DNA of 64,000 nt from positions 1-64,000 of the forward strand of contig JACPVF010000009.1 of assembly GCA_016191845.1 (NCBI GenBank), written 5' to 3'. The position numbers and the translations under genes were made by a program. How positions within the stretch are numbered: the first letter of the stretch is position 1; each line of letters opens with the position of its first letter. The notes under the pieces were generated by a model. It did no database searches. It was not told the origin of the DNA and saw only the letters and a program-made list of their open reading frames with translations. This DNA is from Chloroflexota bacterium. GTDB lineage: Bacteria; Chloroflexota; Anaerolineae; Anaerolineales; Villigracilaceae. Shown piece after piece: positions 7,309-16,928 of the stretch.

Positions 7309-9705
7309 ATGACCTACCAAATTCACAAAGCCGTCGTGATCGGCTCAGGGACGATGGGTGCAGCGATCGCGGCGCACCTGGCAAATGTCGGTGTGCCTGT
7401 CACGCTGTTGGATATCGTCCCACAGGGCGCGCCCGAGGGAGACAAGGCGGCGCGTAACAAGATCGTCCATGAAGGCTGGGACCGCTGCATCAAAGCCAAG
7501 CCCGCCAATTTGATGGGGGCCGACTTGAAGACGCTGGTCAAGCTCGGCAACCTGGAAGATGACTTCGACGCTGTGGCCGAAGCGGACTGGATCTGCGAGG
7601 CGATCATCGAGAACCTCAAGATCAAGCAGGACTTGATGACGCGCATCGACGCGGTCCGCAAGCCGCAAGCCATCGTCAGCACCAACACCTCGGGCATTCC
7701 CGTCAAGGCCATCGCGGAGGGACGCTCGAAGGAATTCAAGAAGCACTTCCTCGGTACGCACTTCTTCAATCCGCCGCGTTACTTGAAGCTGCTGGAGATC
7801 ATCCCCACGGCAGACACCTCGAAGGAAGTGACCGCCTTCATGAGTCACTTTGGAGAGGCACGCATGGGGAAGGGCATTGTGCTGTGCAAGGACACGCCCA
7901 ACTTCATCGGCAACCGCATCGCCTTCGGCACGGGCGCGTTCGCGATGGACTTCATCCTCAAGAACGACTACAGCGTGGATGAAGTGGATGCGATCACGGG
8001 TCCGCTGATGGGCCGCCCGAAAACGGCCACCTTCCGCCTGATCGACCTGGTGGGCCTGGACGTGTGGGATCATGTGGGCCGCAACCTCGCGCCGTTGATT
8101 CCGCACGACAAGCTGGGACAGGAATACCTCAAGGCCGAGGCGCCCAACAAACTGATGGCGACCCTGCTCGAGCGCAAGTGGCTGGGCAACAAGACCAAGG
8201 TCGGCTTCTATAAGGAAGTCCGCAAGGAAGATGGCAGCAAGGAGTTCTGGTCGCTGGACTTCAAGACGCTGGAGCATGCCCCGTCCGCGAAGGTGCGCTT
8301 CGACTCGCTCAAGGCGGCGAAAGAGGCCGAGGGGTTGGGAGCCAAGCTCCAGGTCCTGTTGGCCGCGGAGGATAAAGCGGCCAAACTGGCCCAGGCGCTG
8401 ACCTATCAGTCGTTCCAGTACGCCTCGTCGATCATCCCCGAAGTGGCCGACAGCGGCAAGCCCATCGACGACGCCATGCGCTGGGGCTTCGGCCATGACG
8501 CGGGTCCGTTCGAGATCTGGGACATGCTGGGCGTGCGCGAGACGGTCAAGAAGATGAAGGCCGCGGGGTATCCTGCTGCGAAGTGGGTGGATGCGATGCT
8601 CAAGGCGGGCTTCGAGTCCTTCTACCAGTATAAAGGCGCCAACAAGGTCGGCGTGTACGACGTGACCAAGGGCAAGTACGTGCGCTTCAAACACGACGCG
8701 GGCATGGTGATCTTGAACGACCTGAAGGGGACGAAGAAGGTCATCACCGAGAACGCGGGCGCAGCGATGTATGATATCGGCGACGGCGTGGCGCTGGTCG
8801 AGTTCCATACCAAGATGAACGCGCTCGACGACGACATCTTCACCGTGATGAGCGAGGCGCTCGACCGCGTGGAGCGTGACTTCGACGGACTGGTGATCGG
8901 CAACGAGGCCGATAACTTCAGCGCGGGCGCCAACCTGTTCATGGTGGTGGTGGCGGCGCAGCAGGGCATGTGGGACACGCTGGACGGCGCGATCCGCAAA
9001 CTGCAAAGCACCAACATGCGCATGCGCTACTTCCCCAAGCCTGTGGTCGTGGCTCCCGCGGGGCTGGCCCTGGGCGGCGGCTGTGAAGTGACCATGCACG
9101 CCTCGCGCGTGGTGGCCGCAGCCGAGACCTACATCGGTCTGGTGGAACTGGGCGCGGGCGTCATCCCTGCGGGCGCGGGTACAAAGGAGATCATGCGGCG
9201 CGTCGTGAATCCAGCCATGAAGACCGAAGGCGCGGAGGTCTTCCCCTTCCTGCAACGGGCCTTCCTGCAGATCGGCCAGGCCAAGGTGGCGACCTCCGCT
9301 GAGGAGGCGCGCGGGATGGGCATCCTCGGGCCGCAGGACCGCATCGTGGTCAATCGCGGACATCTGCTGACCGAGGCCAAGCGCGAAGTGTTGCACATGG
9401 CCGCGGCGGGATACCGTCCGCCCGCGCCTGAGCTGATCTATGCCGCGGGCCGTGACATGTACGGCGCGATGAAGATCGGCGCGTGGTCGTTCAAGGAAGG
9501 CAATTACATCACCGAGTACGACGCGCATATCGCCACCAAGCTGGCCTACATCCTGGCGGGCGGCGACCTGAGCAAACCGCAATGGGTCAGCGAGCAGTAC
9601 ATCCTCGACCTCGAACGCGAAGCCTTCCTCTCGCTGTGCGGCGAGGAAAAGACCCAGGCGCGTATGTGGGCGCTGTTGCAAAGTGGAAAGCCTCTGCGGA
9701 ATTAA
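7309..9705 (+). CDS. fadN: 3-hydroxyacyl-CoA dehydrogenase / enoyl-CoA hydratase fusion
   Basis: A 798-residue bifunctional beta-oxidation enzyme. It hydrates enoyl-CoA and oxidises the 3-hydroxyacyl-CoA with NAD. The order is dehydrogenase first: NAD motif GSGTMGAAIAAHLANVG (~11-27) and the catalytic-His segment FLGTHFFNPPRYLKL, with the helical 3HCDH domains to ~residue 460. The crotonase domain follows (~485-700) with NFSAGANL, GLALGGGCEVTMHAS and GLVELGAGVIPAGAGT, including both catalytic Glu positions. This order is that of Bacillus FadN, not of E. coli FadB. AAGGAG lies seven bases before the ATG. It is directly followed by the thiolase. Confidence 0.94.
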   Translation: MTYQIHKAVVIGSGTMGAAIAAHLANVGVPVTLLDIVPQGAPEGDKAARNKIVHEGWDRCIKAKPANLMGADLKTLVKLGNLEDDFDAVAEADWICEAIIENLKIKQDLMTRIDAVRKPQAIVSTNTSGIPVKAIAEGRSKEFKKHFLGTHFFNPPRYLKLLEIIPTADTSKEVTAFMSHFGEARMGKGIVLCKDTPNFIGNRIAFGTGAFAMDFILKNDYSVDEVDAITGPLMGRPKTATFRLIDLVGLDVWDHVGRNLAPLIPHDKLGQEYLKAEAPNKLMATLLERKWLGNKTKVGFYKEVRKEDGSKEFWSLDFKTLEHAPSAKVRFDSLKAAKEAEGLGAKLQVLLAAEDKAAKLAQALTYQSFQYASSIIPEVADSGKPIDDAMRWGFGHDAGPFEIWDMLGVRETVKKMKAAGYPAAKWVDAMLKAGFESFYQYKGANKVGVYDVTKGKYVRFKHDAGMVILNDLKGTKKVITENAGAAMYDIGDGVALVEFHTKMNALDDDIFTVMSEALDRVERDFDGLVIGNEADNFSAGANLFMVVVAAQQGMWDTLDGAIRKLQSTNMRMRYFPKPVVVAPAGLALGGGCEVTMHASRVVAAAETYIGLVELGAGVIPAGAGTKEIMRRVVNPAMKTEGAEVFPFLQRAFLQIGQAKVATSAEEARGMGILGPQDRIVVNRGHLLTEAKREVLHMAAAGYRPPAPELIYAAGRDMYGAMKIGAWSFKEGNYITEYDAHIATKLAYILAGGDLSKPQWVSEQYILDLEREAFLSLCGEEKTQARMWALLQSGKPLRN

Positions 9706-9711
9706 AGAGCC

Positions 9712-9776
9712 GTACACGGATTTGACGGATTACGCGGAGTTGCACGGATTTTCTTTATAAAAAAGAATCCGTGTAC
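9712..9776. repeat. Degenerate CACGGATT repeat and hairpin
   Basis: GTACACGGATT (9712-9722) and AATCCGTGTAC (9766-9776) are inverted copies. Between them are further CGGATT units and an inner TTCTTT-ATAAA-AAAGAA hairpin. It fills the 87-base gap between the fadN-like gene and the thiolase gene and could act as an mRNA processing or attenuation hairpin, or be a fossil of an interspersed repeat. Confidence 0.6.
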
Positions 9777-9792
9777 CAAAAGGAGAAACAAG

Positions 9793-10977
<1,185 letters not shown>

Positions 10978-10981
10978 AATC

Positions 10982-11038
10982 GTAAGGGCACGGCAGGCCC
11001 AGGTTTGACGTGTTGATCAGGGCGCGCCGTGCCCCTAC
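10982..11038. repeat. GTAGGGGC-type palindromic repeat
   Basis: GTAAGGGCACGGC (10982-10994) pairs with GCCGTGCCCCTAC (11026-11038) with one mismatch. A shorter relative with the same GTAGGGGC/GCCCCTAC ends is at 57508-57536. It lies in the thiolase-SCP2 gap. Confidence 0.65.
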
Positions 11039-11058
11039 CAAATCACAAGGAGAAAACA

Positions 11059-11388
11059 ATGCCCCTCTCAATTTCCGACCTGATGTCCAAGATGCCCAGC
11101 GCGTTCCTTCCCGAGAAGGCGCAGGGCGTGAATGCCACCATCCACTTCAAGTTCACGGGCGAGAACGCTGGCGAGTGGACCGCCACCATCAAGGATGGCA
11201 AGTGCGACGTGGCGCAGGGTGCGCCCAGCGGCCCCGCCACGATGAGCCTGACCGCCGACTCGGCCGACTACGTCAAGATCTTCACGGGTGAACTGGACGG
11301 AATGGCCGCTTTCATGCAGGGCAAGATCAAGCTGGGCGGCGACCTGAACCTGGCCATGAAGCTCATGCAGATGTTCAAGATCCGCTAG
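11059..11388 (+). CDS. SCP2 sterol-carrier domain protein
   Basis: A 109-residue single-domain SCP2 lipid-binding protein. The core is INFKFTGENAGEWTATIKDGK-like (read here as IHFKFTG...GEWTATIKDGKCDV), followed by MSLTADSADYVKIFTGELDG and GKIKLGGDLNLAMKLMQMF, the hallmarks of the family. The start is placed at ATG 11059 because AAGGAG lies five bases upstream; an in-frame start at 11029 has no such site. As last gene of the beta-oxidation operon it may carry acyl-CoA or sterol-like lipids to the dehydrogenases. A related SCP2 gene is at 30519. Confidence 0.88.
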   Translation: MPLSISDLMSKMPSAFLPEKAQGVNATIHFKFTGENAGEWTATIKDGKCDVAQGAPSGPATMSLTADSADYVKIFTGELDGMAAFMQGKIKLGGDLNLAMKLMQMFKIR

Positions 11389-11418
11389 CCGCGTCGAAGC
11401 GTGACTTACTGAAATATG

Positions 11419-11451
11419 AAAAGCGCCTCTCGGAAACGAGGGGCGCTTTTT
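11419..11451 (+). terminator. Terminator of the fatty-acid operon
   Basis: AAAAGCGCC-T-CTCG, loop GAAA, CGAG-G-GGCGCTTTTT forms a strong hairpin followed by a T-run, 30 bases after the SCP2 stop. It also lies downstream of the leftward membrane gene ending at 11478 and could serve both. Confidence 0.88.
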
Positions 11452-11477
11452 GATTCACAGGAGACAAGGACAGCGAG

Positions 11478-12323
11478 TCACGGCCTGGAAAATATCCGTT
11501 GCAAGAAGGGTCGATGCAGATAGAACGCGACCGCGATCATTGCCAGCCCGACGAGCAATAGAAAAGGCGGATTCAAGATGACGCCCGAGACGAGTCCCGC
11601 GATCAGCAAATAGGCATGGGCTATGAACGGCACCCAGAAGACCAGGGACGGAGCAGGGCGGACGTTGAAGCGCGGTTTGAGGAAGAAGATGAACAGCAGC
11701 GGGGTCGCGATGGCGATGGCCACCGTCAGGCCGTGATAGGCGAAGGGGATGATGAACGAGATCAGGAAATTCGTCCCGAGCACGCCCGCCAGGCCGAGGA
11801 TCAGCCCCAGCGGAGCCGAGAGCCAGGTCCCGAGCCAGTCCGCGCGGCGCGAGAGCAGGCGGTAGCCCAATGAGAACCAGAAGACCACCCAGAACCAGGC
11901 CCAGAAGTTGGCGAAAGGCACGCCGAAATATTGGAAGTCCAGGCCGCGGCCCCAGTCCCAAAATCCCAGGCGGATGGCGACCGCGTCCAGGGCCAGGTCG
12001 ATGTTGAGGGCCAGCAGGCCGTCCAACACGGGGCGCGCCCAGAAGGGCAGGTCGCTCGCGTCGGAGAATTCCATCGCGCTGTAGACGATGCAGCCCCAGG
12101 CCACGCCGATGCAGAGCGGCACATCCAGCACCATAAAGAGGAAACGTCCGTATTCATAGGCGTTGAGTTGGCGGATGGTGGCCAGCTCGAGCAGCACGCC
12201 GAAGGCCACGCCGAACAGCAGGCGCAGCACATTGGCGGGACGTTGCGTCCACGCGTGGCGCAGGCAGAGCGTGAACTGGATGTAGATGATGAGCTCGAAG
12301 AGGAGGAAGTAGGTGTTGGGCAT
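11478..12323 (-). CDS. Polytopic membrane protein, carotenoid-synthesis (CruF/DUF422)-like
   Basis: A 281-residue protein with about seven to eight hydrophobic helices across its length. The motifs VPLCIGVAWGCIVYSAMEFSD, LDGLLALNIDLALD and FQYFGVPFANFWAWFWVV (shown by their key residues) recall the carotenoid 1,2-hydratase/CruF-type family (PF04240), where a conserved GVP-x-NFxxW segment is found. The start is taken at MPNTYFLLF (12323) rather than an upstream Met in poor context. No carotenoid genes adjoin it, so the reaction is uncertain. It stands alone between a convergent terminator and an interspersed repeat. Confidence 0.6.
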   Translation of the reverse strand: MPNTYFLLFELIIYIQFTLCLRHAWTQRPANVLRLLFGVAFGVLLELATIRQLNAYEYGRFLFMVLDVPLCIGVAWGCIVYSAMEFSDASDLPFWARPVLDGLLALNIDLALDAVAIRLGFWDWGRGLDFQYFGVPFANFWAWFWVVFWFSLGYRLLSRRADWLGTWLSAPLGLILGLAGVLGTNFLISFIIPFAYHGLTVAIAIATPLLFIFFLKPRFNVRPAPSLVFWVPFIAHAYLLIAGLVSGVILNPPFLLLVGLAMIAVAFYLHRPFLQRIFSRP

Positions 12324-12334
12324 GAGGCATTTTT

Positions 12335-12450
12335 CGCGCTGAGCGGAGCCGCACATGCTTTTACGCGGCGTAGTCGAAGCGCAAGTTTAACAAGATATGC
12401 GCCCTTCGACTGCGCTCACATGTGCCTGCGGCCCAGTGCAGGCAGGGCGA
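12335..12450. repeat. Composite palindromic repeat, full copy 1
   Basis: Left arm CGCGCTGAGCGGAGC...GTAGTCGAAGCG and right arm CGCCCTTCGACTGCGCTCA are inverted relatives separated by ~20-25 bases. The same arrangement recurs at 58791-58904 and 61938-62049. It occupies the gap between two leftward genes and slightly passes the degV gene end. Confidence 0.8.
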
Positions 12451-12451
12451 G

Positions 12452-13318
12452 TTATTCCACTCCACACATGTAGTTGAGCGAAACCGTGCCTGGACCCGCG
12501 TGCGTGCCGATGACGGGACTGAGCGGGCAGACCAGCGTCTCGATGGGCGACATCTGCGCTTTGGCGGTGTCCATCAGCCAGGCGGCGTCTGCGGCGGAAT
12601 CCGCATGAGCCACGGCCAGGCGGACGGGGGATTGTGCGCTGACCCGTTCGGCCACCACGTCCACCACGCGCTGCATGGCCTTGCGCTTGGTGCGGACCTT
12701 CTCCACGGGTTCAATGCGGCCGTCCTGCATTTGCAGCACAGGCTTGACGTTGAGCAGGTTGCCGAGCAGGGCCTGTGCGCCGCCGATGCGTCCGCCGCGG
12801 CGCAGGAATTCGAGCGTCTCGACCACGAACAACACGCCGCTGTGATCGCGGGCGTTCTCGGCGGCCTTGCGGCAGCGATCCAGGCTTTCGCCTGCCTGGG
12901 CGGCGCGGGCGGCCGTCAGCACGGGCCAGCCCATCGCCATGGTGGTGGTAAGCGAATCGACCACGGCGACGCGCTCCGCAGCGTGGGCGAGTTCCTCGCG
13001 CGCCTGGACGGCGGACTGGTACGTGCCCGAGAACTTCGAGGAGATGAAGATGCCCAGCACGTGGAAATCCTGGTCGAGCAGGGATTGGAAGGCCTGCTGC
13101 ATGACGGCCACGGGGATCTGCGAGGTGGTGGGCATGACCCTGGACGTGGACAGGCGGCGGTAGAAATCCTCAGCCTTGAGGTCCACGCCGTCTTGATAGG
13201 TCTCCTCGCCCCAGATGATGCCGAGGGGAACGACGTGAATCTGATATTGGTCGAGGAGCGTTTGGGGAAGATAAGCGGTGCTATCGGTGAGTATGGCGAC
13301 TTTAGACATGCGCGCCAT
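12452..13318 (-). CDS. DegV family fatty-acid-binding protein
   Basis: A 288-residue DegV/FakB-type protein. Members bind a fatty acid and present it to a fatty-acid kinase, giving acyl-phosphate for phospholipid synthesis. It has the N-terminal VAILTDSTAYLP, the VMPTTSQIPV loop, FISSKFSGTYQSA (carboxylate-binding Ser region) and the C-terminal VIGTHAGPGTVSL motif. The start at 13318 is preferred because GGGAG precedes it; a second ATG lies nine bases later, and the longer open frame to 13570 reads through the neighbouring terminator. A plsX gene, which uses acyl-phosphate, lies elsewhere in the window (25467). Confidence 0.9.
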   Translation of the reverse strand: MARMSKVAILTDSTAYLPQTLLDQYQIHVVPLGIIWGEETYQDGVDLKAEDFYRRLSTSRVMPTTSQIPVAVMQQAFQSLLDQDFHVLGIFISSKFSGTYQSAVQAREELAHAAERVAVVDSLTTTMAMGWPVLTAARAAQAGESLDRCRKAAENARDHSGVLFVVETLEFLRRGGRIGGAQALLGNLLNVKPVLQMQDGRIEPVEKVRTKRKAMQRVVDVVAERVSAQSPVRLAVAHADSAADAAWLMDTAKAQMSPIETLVCPLSPVIGTHAGPGTVSLNYMCGVE

Positions 13319-13405
13319 TGTACTCCCAATGGAGGGAGGGTGGGAGTGGAAAGTGGGGAGTGGGGGAGGCGGGAATTGAGAAGGAATTAAAGATAGACTT
13401 GTAAT

Positions 13406-13444
13406 GAAAAAAAACGCTGGAAGCCTCAAAGACTCCCAGCGTTT
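13406..13444 (-). terminator. Terminator of the CPBP protease gene
   Basis: AAACGCTGG (13412-13420) pairs with CCAGCGTTT (13436-13444). On the minus strand the hairpin is followed by a run of eight T. It lies between the protease stop and the degV start. Confidence 0.82.
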
Positions 13445-13478
13445 GTCCGTTATGCTTTGCTTATAGGGCTCGCGCCCA

Positions 13479-14492
13479 TTATGTGGCGTGGGATCTTGTG
13501 CGCCGTTTATCAAGCCACTCCAGGAGCAGGGCGGCCAGAAAAAAGAGGATGCCAAGCAGGATGAAGACATCTCCGAAGAGGGCGTACCCGACCGCGAATA
13601 AGCCCACCACGAGAACGACCGCCGCCGCCTGCCATTTTTGCGGCATATCCTTTAGAAGCCGTGCGAAATCGGACAAATACTTATAGATTTCCTTCCATGC
13701 GAAGATGCAGACGAGCAGCATGGTCACGGGCAGGACCCACTGGAGGACGCCCTTCACGGGCAGGTTGACGAGGATGTGCGGGATGATCGTTATCAGCAGG
13801 GAGCGTGTGCGGTGGAAAAGGTATCCCCAGGCGACCGTGCTGAAAAGGATCGCCGCCAGCATGCCCAGGTTGTAAGCGTTCAAGATGTAGTATTGGCTGT
13901 GTGAAAGTGAAAAGAGAACGGCGGTGGCTACGATGGCGGTCGGCCCGCCAAAATCTTCTTCGAGCCTGGTTTGAATGTACCCCCGATAGAACAACTCTTC
14001 CAACAGAGGGATCAACCCGAAGCTGCCCACCGCCATCAACAGCCAGAACTCCAGGCTATTCCAGTTCAGACTGTAGAGGGCCTCGCGCCAGGCTGCCTGT
14101 TCTCCCAAAGGATGGATCGATTGAAGCAGGCTCAGGACCTGGGTCGGCAGTTCGGAGAAGGACAGCAGGATGACGCCGCCGACGAGGTAAAACTTCAACG
14201 GCAGGGAAGACAGGGTCAGGCCATACTGTTTCAGCATGCGCCGCCTGTACCACCAGCCCGTCAGAAGGATCGGAATAAACCAGCCTGCGTATTGCACGAA
14301 GAGCACGCCTAATAATTTCAGGGTGATTTGTCGGAACTCCAGCGGCGTGGATTGCGATGTCAGGTCGGTGATGGGATTGTATAACGGGATGCCCAACAAT
14401 TTCGCCAGAATAAAGGCGACCAATTGACCTGCGGCATAAATGCCAAATACTTCGAGCAGAGCCGCGACTTTTCTTTGAGTTCCTGCGCTCAT
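13479..14492 (-). CDS. CPBP family intramembrane metalloprotease
   Basis: A 337-residue polytopic membrane protein of the CAAX prenyl protease 2/bacteriocin-processing (Abi, CPBP) family. The glutamate-rich motif LLEELFYRGYIQTRL is followed by LFSLSHSQYY and IIPHILVN, supplying the Glu, Arg and His residues of the intramembrane metal site. There are about eight hydrophobic segments. ATG 14492 is preferred: AAAGGA lies ~8 bases upstream and an upstream Met is in a poor context. It is monocistronic, with a terminator downstream. Substrates of bacterial CPBP proteins are usually unknown and none is suggested here. Confidence 0.88.
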   Translation of the reverse strand: MSAGTQRKVAALLEVFGIYAAGQLVAFILAKLLGIPLYNPITDLTSQSTPLEFRQITLKLLGVLFVQYAGWFIPILLTGWWYRRRMLKQYGLTLSSLPLKFYLVGGVILLSFSELPTQVLSLLQSIHPLGEQAAWREALYSLNWNSLEFWLLMAVGSFGLIPLLEELFYRGYIQTRLEEDFGGPTAIVATAVLFSLSHSQYYILNAYNLGMLAAILFSTVAWGYLFHRTRSLLITIIPHILVNLPVKGVLQWVLPVTMLLVCIFAWKEIYKYLSDFARLLKDMPQKWQAAAVVLVVGLFAVGYALFGDVFILLGILFFLAALLLEWLDKRRTRSHAT

Positions 14493-14592
14493 ATCTTTTC
14501 GTCCTTTGTCAATAGCGGAATGGGGCCTGATTGCCACTACTCATACGCGGAGGAACGAAAAGAGTTTCAGGCTGGGTGCCCTCCCCACAGCC

Positions 14593-14687
14593 AGACCCTA
14601 AAGGTTTTTAGCGTGAACCCAAGCCACAATTTTCCGAAAAAGCCCGCCTTAAATGATGTATGCTGGCAAAGGAAACCTTTAGGGTCT
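14593..14687. repeat. Inverted repeat AGACCCTAAAGGTTT in intergenic region
   Basis: AGACCCTAAAGGTTT (14593-14607) and its exact complement AAACCTTTAGGGTCT (14673-14687) bound a 95-base segment in the gap (14493-14745) between the lipoprotein and protease genes. It resembles a small interspersed element. No ORF was recognised inside. Confidence 0.6.
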
Positions 14688-14745
14688 CTTTCCCAGGGAC
14701 TTAAAAATGAGGTGTACCCTTGGCGTTACCAAGCAGGACTGTGCG

Positions 14746-15900
14746 TTACGGACCATTGATGACGATGTTTTTGGTGTACTCGGTCCCTGCCGAATACGGG
14801 TCCATGCCGTCGTTGAGCGAGGCCAGCATGGTGATCTTTGAGGCCAACACCGTCGTATCGGACGTCCACCCGTGCATGACGATGGCGTAACTGAAGCAGG
14901 ACAGCCCGTCGGAACTCTTGTAAAAATAGGGAAACGCCTTGTCCAGAGATACGGGCTGCTCGTTCATGGACATCTCGAAACGGATGTTTTCCAGGTTCTG
15001 GGCCAGGATCTGGTCGGTCGTCGTGCACCAGCCATTCGACCACCAGAGCAGCGGGCCGTTCGAACTGTTCAGTTTGACGTCGTATCGCGTGGTCCCGTTA
15101 TAAGAAAAGGGAGTCCCTTCGGCCAGACTGGTGATACTTTTTACCCCGTCTTTGATCGCGGCCTGAGTCTCATTTGGGGTGCCGAGGGTGGGGCCTCCCG
15201 AACTGGGGTTGCCCTGGCTGGCCCCTCCCGAGCGGATGACTCGATAGGTTCGGGTCAGCTCGCCAGCGGGATATTCCTTGAGGCCGTCATGGATCGGTTC
15301 CTGGAGAATGGCTTTGGAGGTGAGCGTCGTGGTGCCCTCGGGCCAATCGTTGACCAGGATCCGATAGAAGCGGCACAAGTTTCCAGCGGTGTGCCAGGAG
15401 TGTTCGTTGTCGCTTTTGTAGACCTGTTCGAGGTCCACGGGCTGCCCGTCCACCGCCATTTCGAATTGGATCTTTTCCAGATTCTGCTTGAGCGTTTCCT
15501 CTCCCTGTGCGCACCAGCCCGTAGTCCAGACCAACGGCTGTTTGCCCGTTGTGAGCTGGACGGTGAATTGACGGGTTTCCCCGAAATACATGTCCACCTC
15601 GCTCTGATTCTCGCCCGAGAAGCCGTCCGCCAGGTCTTCCAAATAAGCGACTTGGTAGCCGCTCAGGGTACGTTCGGTGTCGACGGCGCTCTCCAATACC
15701 AGGCCGCTGGGCATGGGCAGGGAGTTGGGGGAGAGCAGGGCCTGGGTTTGGGTCGGGACGGGGGTGTCTGCCGTTGGAGCGGCTTCTGTTGGGACGGCGC
15801 CAGGGGCGTTGCCCGCGACGGTGGCACAGGCAAATGTGACCAGAGCCAGCACGGAAAAGATCGAGAGAACCTGCGTGGACTTCCTGCGATGAGCGGACAT
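14746..15900 (-). CDS. Putative lipoprotein with two repeated domains
   Basis: A 384-residue secreted protein of unknown function. The N-terminus (basic MSAHRRK, hydrophobic stretch, then FAC near residue 25) looks like a lipoprotein signal, and a Thr/Pro linker follows. Two related domains can be read: residues ~95-225 and ~260-384. Each has a WC pair (TTGWCAQG / SNGWCTTT), an NLExIxFEM motif (NLEKIQFEM / NLENIRFEM), a PV-L segment, a later Cys, and DGLKEYPAGE / DGMDPYSAGTEY ends. The spacing suggests an intradomain disulfide. It is monocistronic. The domain resembles no family I can name. Confidence 0.7.
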   Translation of the reverse strand: MSAHRRKSTQVLSIFSVLALVTFACATVAGNAPGAVPTEAAPTADTPVPTQTQALLSPNSLPMPSGLVLESAVDTERTLSGYQVAYLEDLADGFSGENQSEVDMYFGETRQFTVQLTTGKQPLVWTTGWCAQGEETLKQNLEKIQFEMAVDGQPVDLEQVYKSDNEHSWHTAGNLCRFYRILVNDWPEGTTTLTSKAILQEPIHDGLKEYPAGELTRTYRVIRSGGASQGNPSSGGPTLGTPNETQAAIKDGVKSITSLAEGTPFSYNGTTRYDVKLNSSNGPLLWWSNGWCTTTDQILAQNLENIRFEMSMNEQPVSLDKAFPYFYKSSDGLSCFSYAIVMHGWTSDTTVLASKITMLASLNDGMDPYSAGTEYTKNIVINGP

Positions 15901-16036
15901 GATTACCTCGTTGTTTGGGCGTTCGCGCGATTGTACTCCCGATGGGGAGTGGATGGGGAGTGGGATGAACTATGGAAAATTGCTGTCACCTGCTAAGTAC
16001 AGAAAGTAGCAAGGAGGTTTAGAAAAAAAACTATTC

Positions 16037-16438
16037 CTAAATTTCAGTTCTATCTATAATGACAACACCTGCCCCAGCACGAAGTAAGATATGCTCTAAT
16101 TCTAAGTTAGGATTTTTGAAATACTTGTTAAAACGATCTGCTCCAAGAAGAAAAATAACAGGTCGTAGTGGAGGGAGAAATTCTTTTTCAAAACATGTCC
16201 CTATTCCGTATGACAATATAAATTGCAATATTTCATCCCTATTTACGCCTTCCGGTAACTCAGAAGCAAACAAGTCTAGCTCAATGAGATTTTCTGGCAA
16301 AGGTTTATTCGGTATTTCTTCGCCCAGATAAGCAATCTCCCATGTTGTTTTTTTCTTTTTGCAGGTAGACAAACGAAGATAATGTGTAAATAAAGTTTGT
16401 GTCTTTTCGCTGAAATACGAAGCGAGATATATTCGCAT
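16037..16438 (-). CDS. Hypothetical protein in an AT-rich patch
   Basis: A 133-residue protein when started at ATG 16438 (MRIYLASYFSEKTQTLF); an in-frame TTG lies 30 bases upstream. No SD site is clear for either. The N-terminal MRIYLASYF slightly recalls nucleoside 2-deoxyribosyltransferase-like folds, but later family motifs are not evident, so no function is given. The gene and ~200 bases around it are clearly more AT-rich than its neighbours, with many AAA and ATA codons, which suggests horizontal arrival. A partly overlapping frame upstream (16305-16517) might reflect an old frameshift. Confidence 0.5.
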   Translation of the reverse strand: MRIYLASYFSEKTQTLFTHYLRLSTCKKKKTTWEIAYLGEEIPNKPLPENLIELDLFASELPEGVNRDEILQFILSYGIGTCFEKEFLPPLRPVIFLLGADRFNKYFKNPNLELEHILLRAGAGVVIIDRTEI

Positions 16439-16561
16439 CAATAATAAGATGTTTGGAGAGACGTACAAAAAGAGTTCTGCGTATTTTAGAGTACATGGTT
16501 ACCTTTTTGTGTGCCATTCTGTTCTGATGAAAGGAATGAATTAAGTAGCTTGTTATATTTC

Positions 16562-16915
16562 CTATTTTTTGAGTTCGTCCAAAATTGCATTTAGGACTGC
16601 GTCCATATTATTGAGTACTTCATGATTCCAAAACCGCAGAACACGAAACCCTCTTAATTCGAAATAAGCAGTGCGTTCGGCATCATACTCTACTTGTTCC
16701 AGATGTTGACTACCATCCAACTCAATGATGAGTTTCTTGCGCGGTGCACAGAAGTCAACAATATAATTCCCGATGGCGTGCTGGGAACGAAAGTGAACAT
16801 TCGCCAGACGATGCGATCGCAATCTTGTCCACAGTTTTGTCTCAACAAGAGTCATTTCATGACGTAACTCTTTTGCATGCGTAAAGACTTTAGGTGTTGT
16901 TCGGCGGTGGTTCAT
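16562..16915 (-). CDS. DUF559 (Vsr-like endonuclease fold) protein
   Basis: A 117-residue DUF559 protein, related to very-short-patch-repair endonucleases. The core reads LWTRLRSHRLANVHFRSQHAI, then VDFCAPRKKLIIELDGSQH and RGFRVLRFWNHEVL, giving the PD-(D/E)xK-like Asp, Glu-x-Asp and Arg/Trp positions. The start at ATG 16915 (MNHRRTTPK) is preferred, since the upstream frame reads into a palindromic repeat. Two strong C-rich palindromes lie directly upstream. Composition is lower GC than the neighbours. Its role (repair, restriction or element maintenance) is unknown. Confidence 0.82.
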   Translation of the reverse strand: MNHRRTTPKVFTHAKELRHEMTLVETKLWTRLRSHRLANVHFRSQHAIGNYIVDFCAPRKKLIIELDGSQHLEQVEYDAERTAYFELRGFRVLRFWNHEVLNNMDAVLNAILDELKK

Positions 16916-16928
16916 AACCCCCTCCCAA

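Noticed and set aside
7345-9717. Very long open frame (790 codons) on the minus strand
   Set aside because: It is exactly antisense to the clearly conserved FadN-type gene. The product is His/Arg-rich without family motifs, as expected of a GC-rich shadow frame.
13319-13570. N-terminal extension of DegV
   Set aside because: It would run through the terminator of the CPBP protease gene; conserved DegV sequence starts at the chosen Met.
16305-16517. Separate 70-residue gene upstream of the AT-rich hypothetical
   Set aside because: It overlaps the better frame, has no homology and probably only reflects AT-rich sequence; an old frameshift cannot be excluded.
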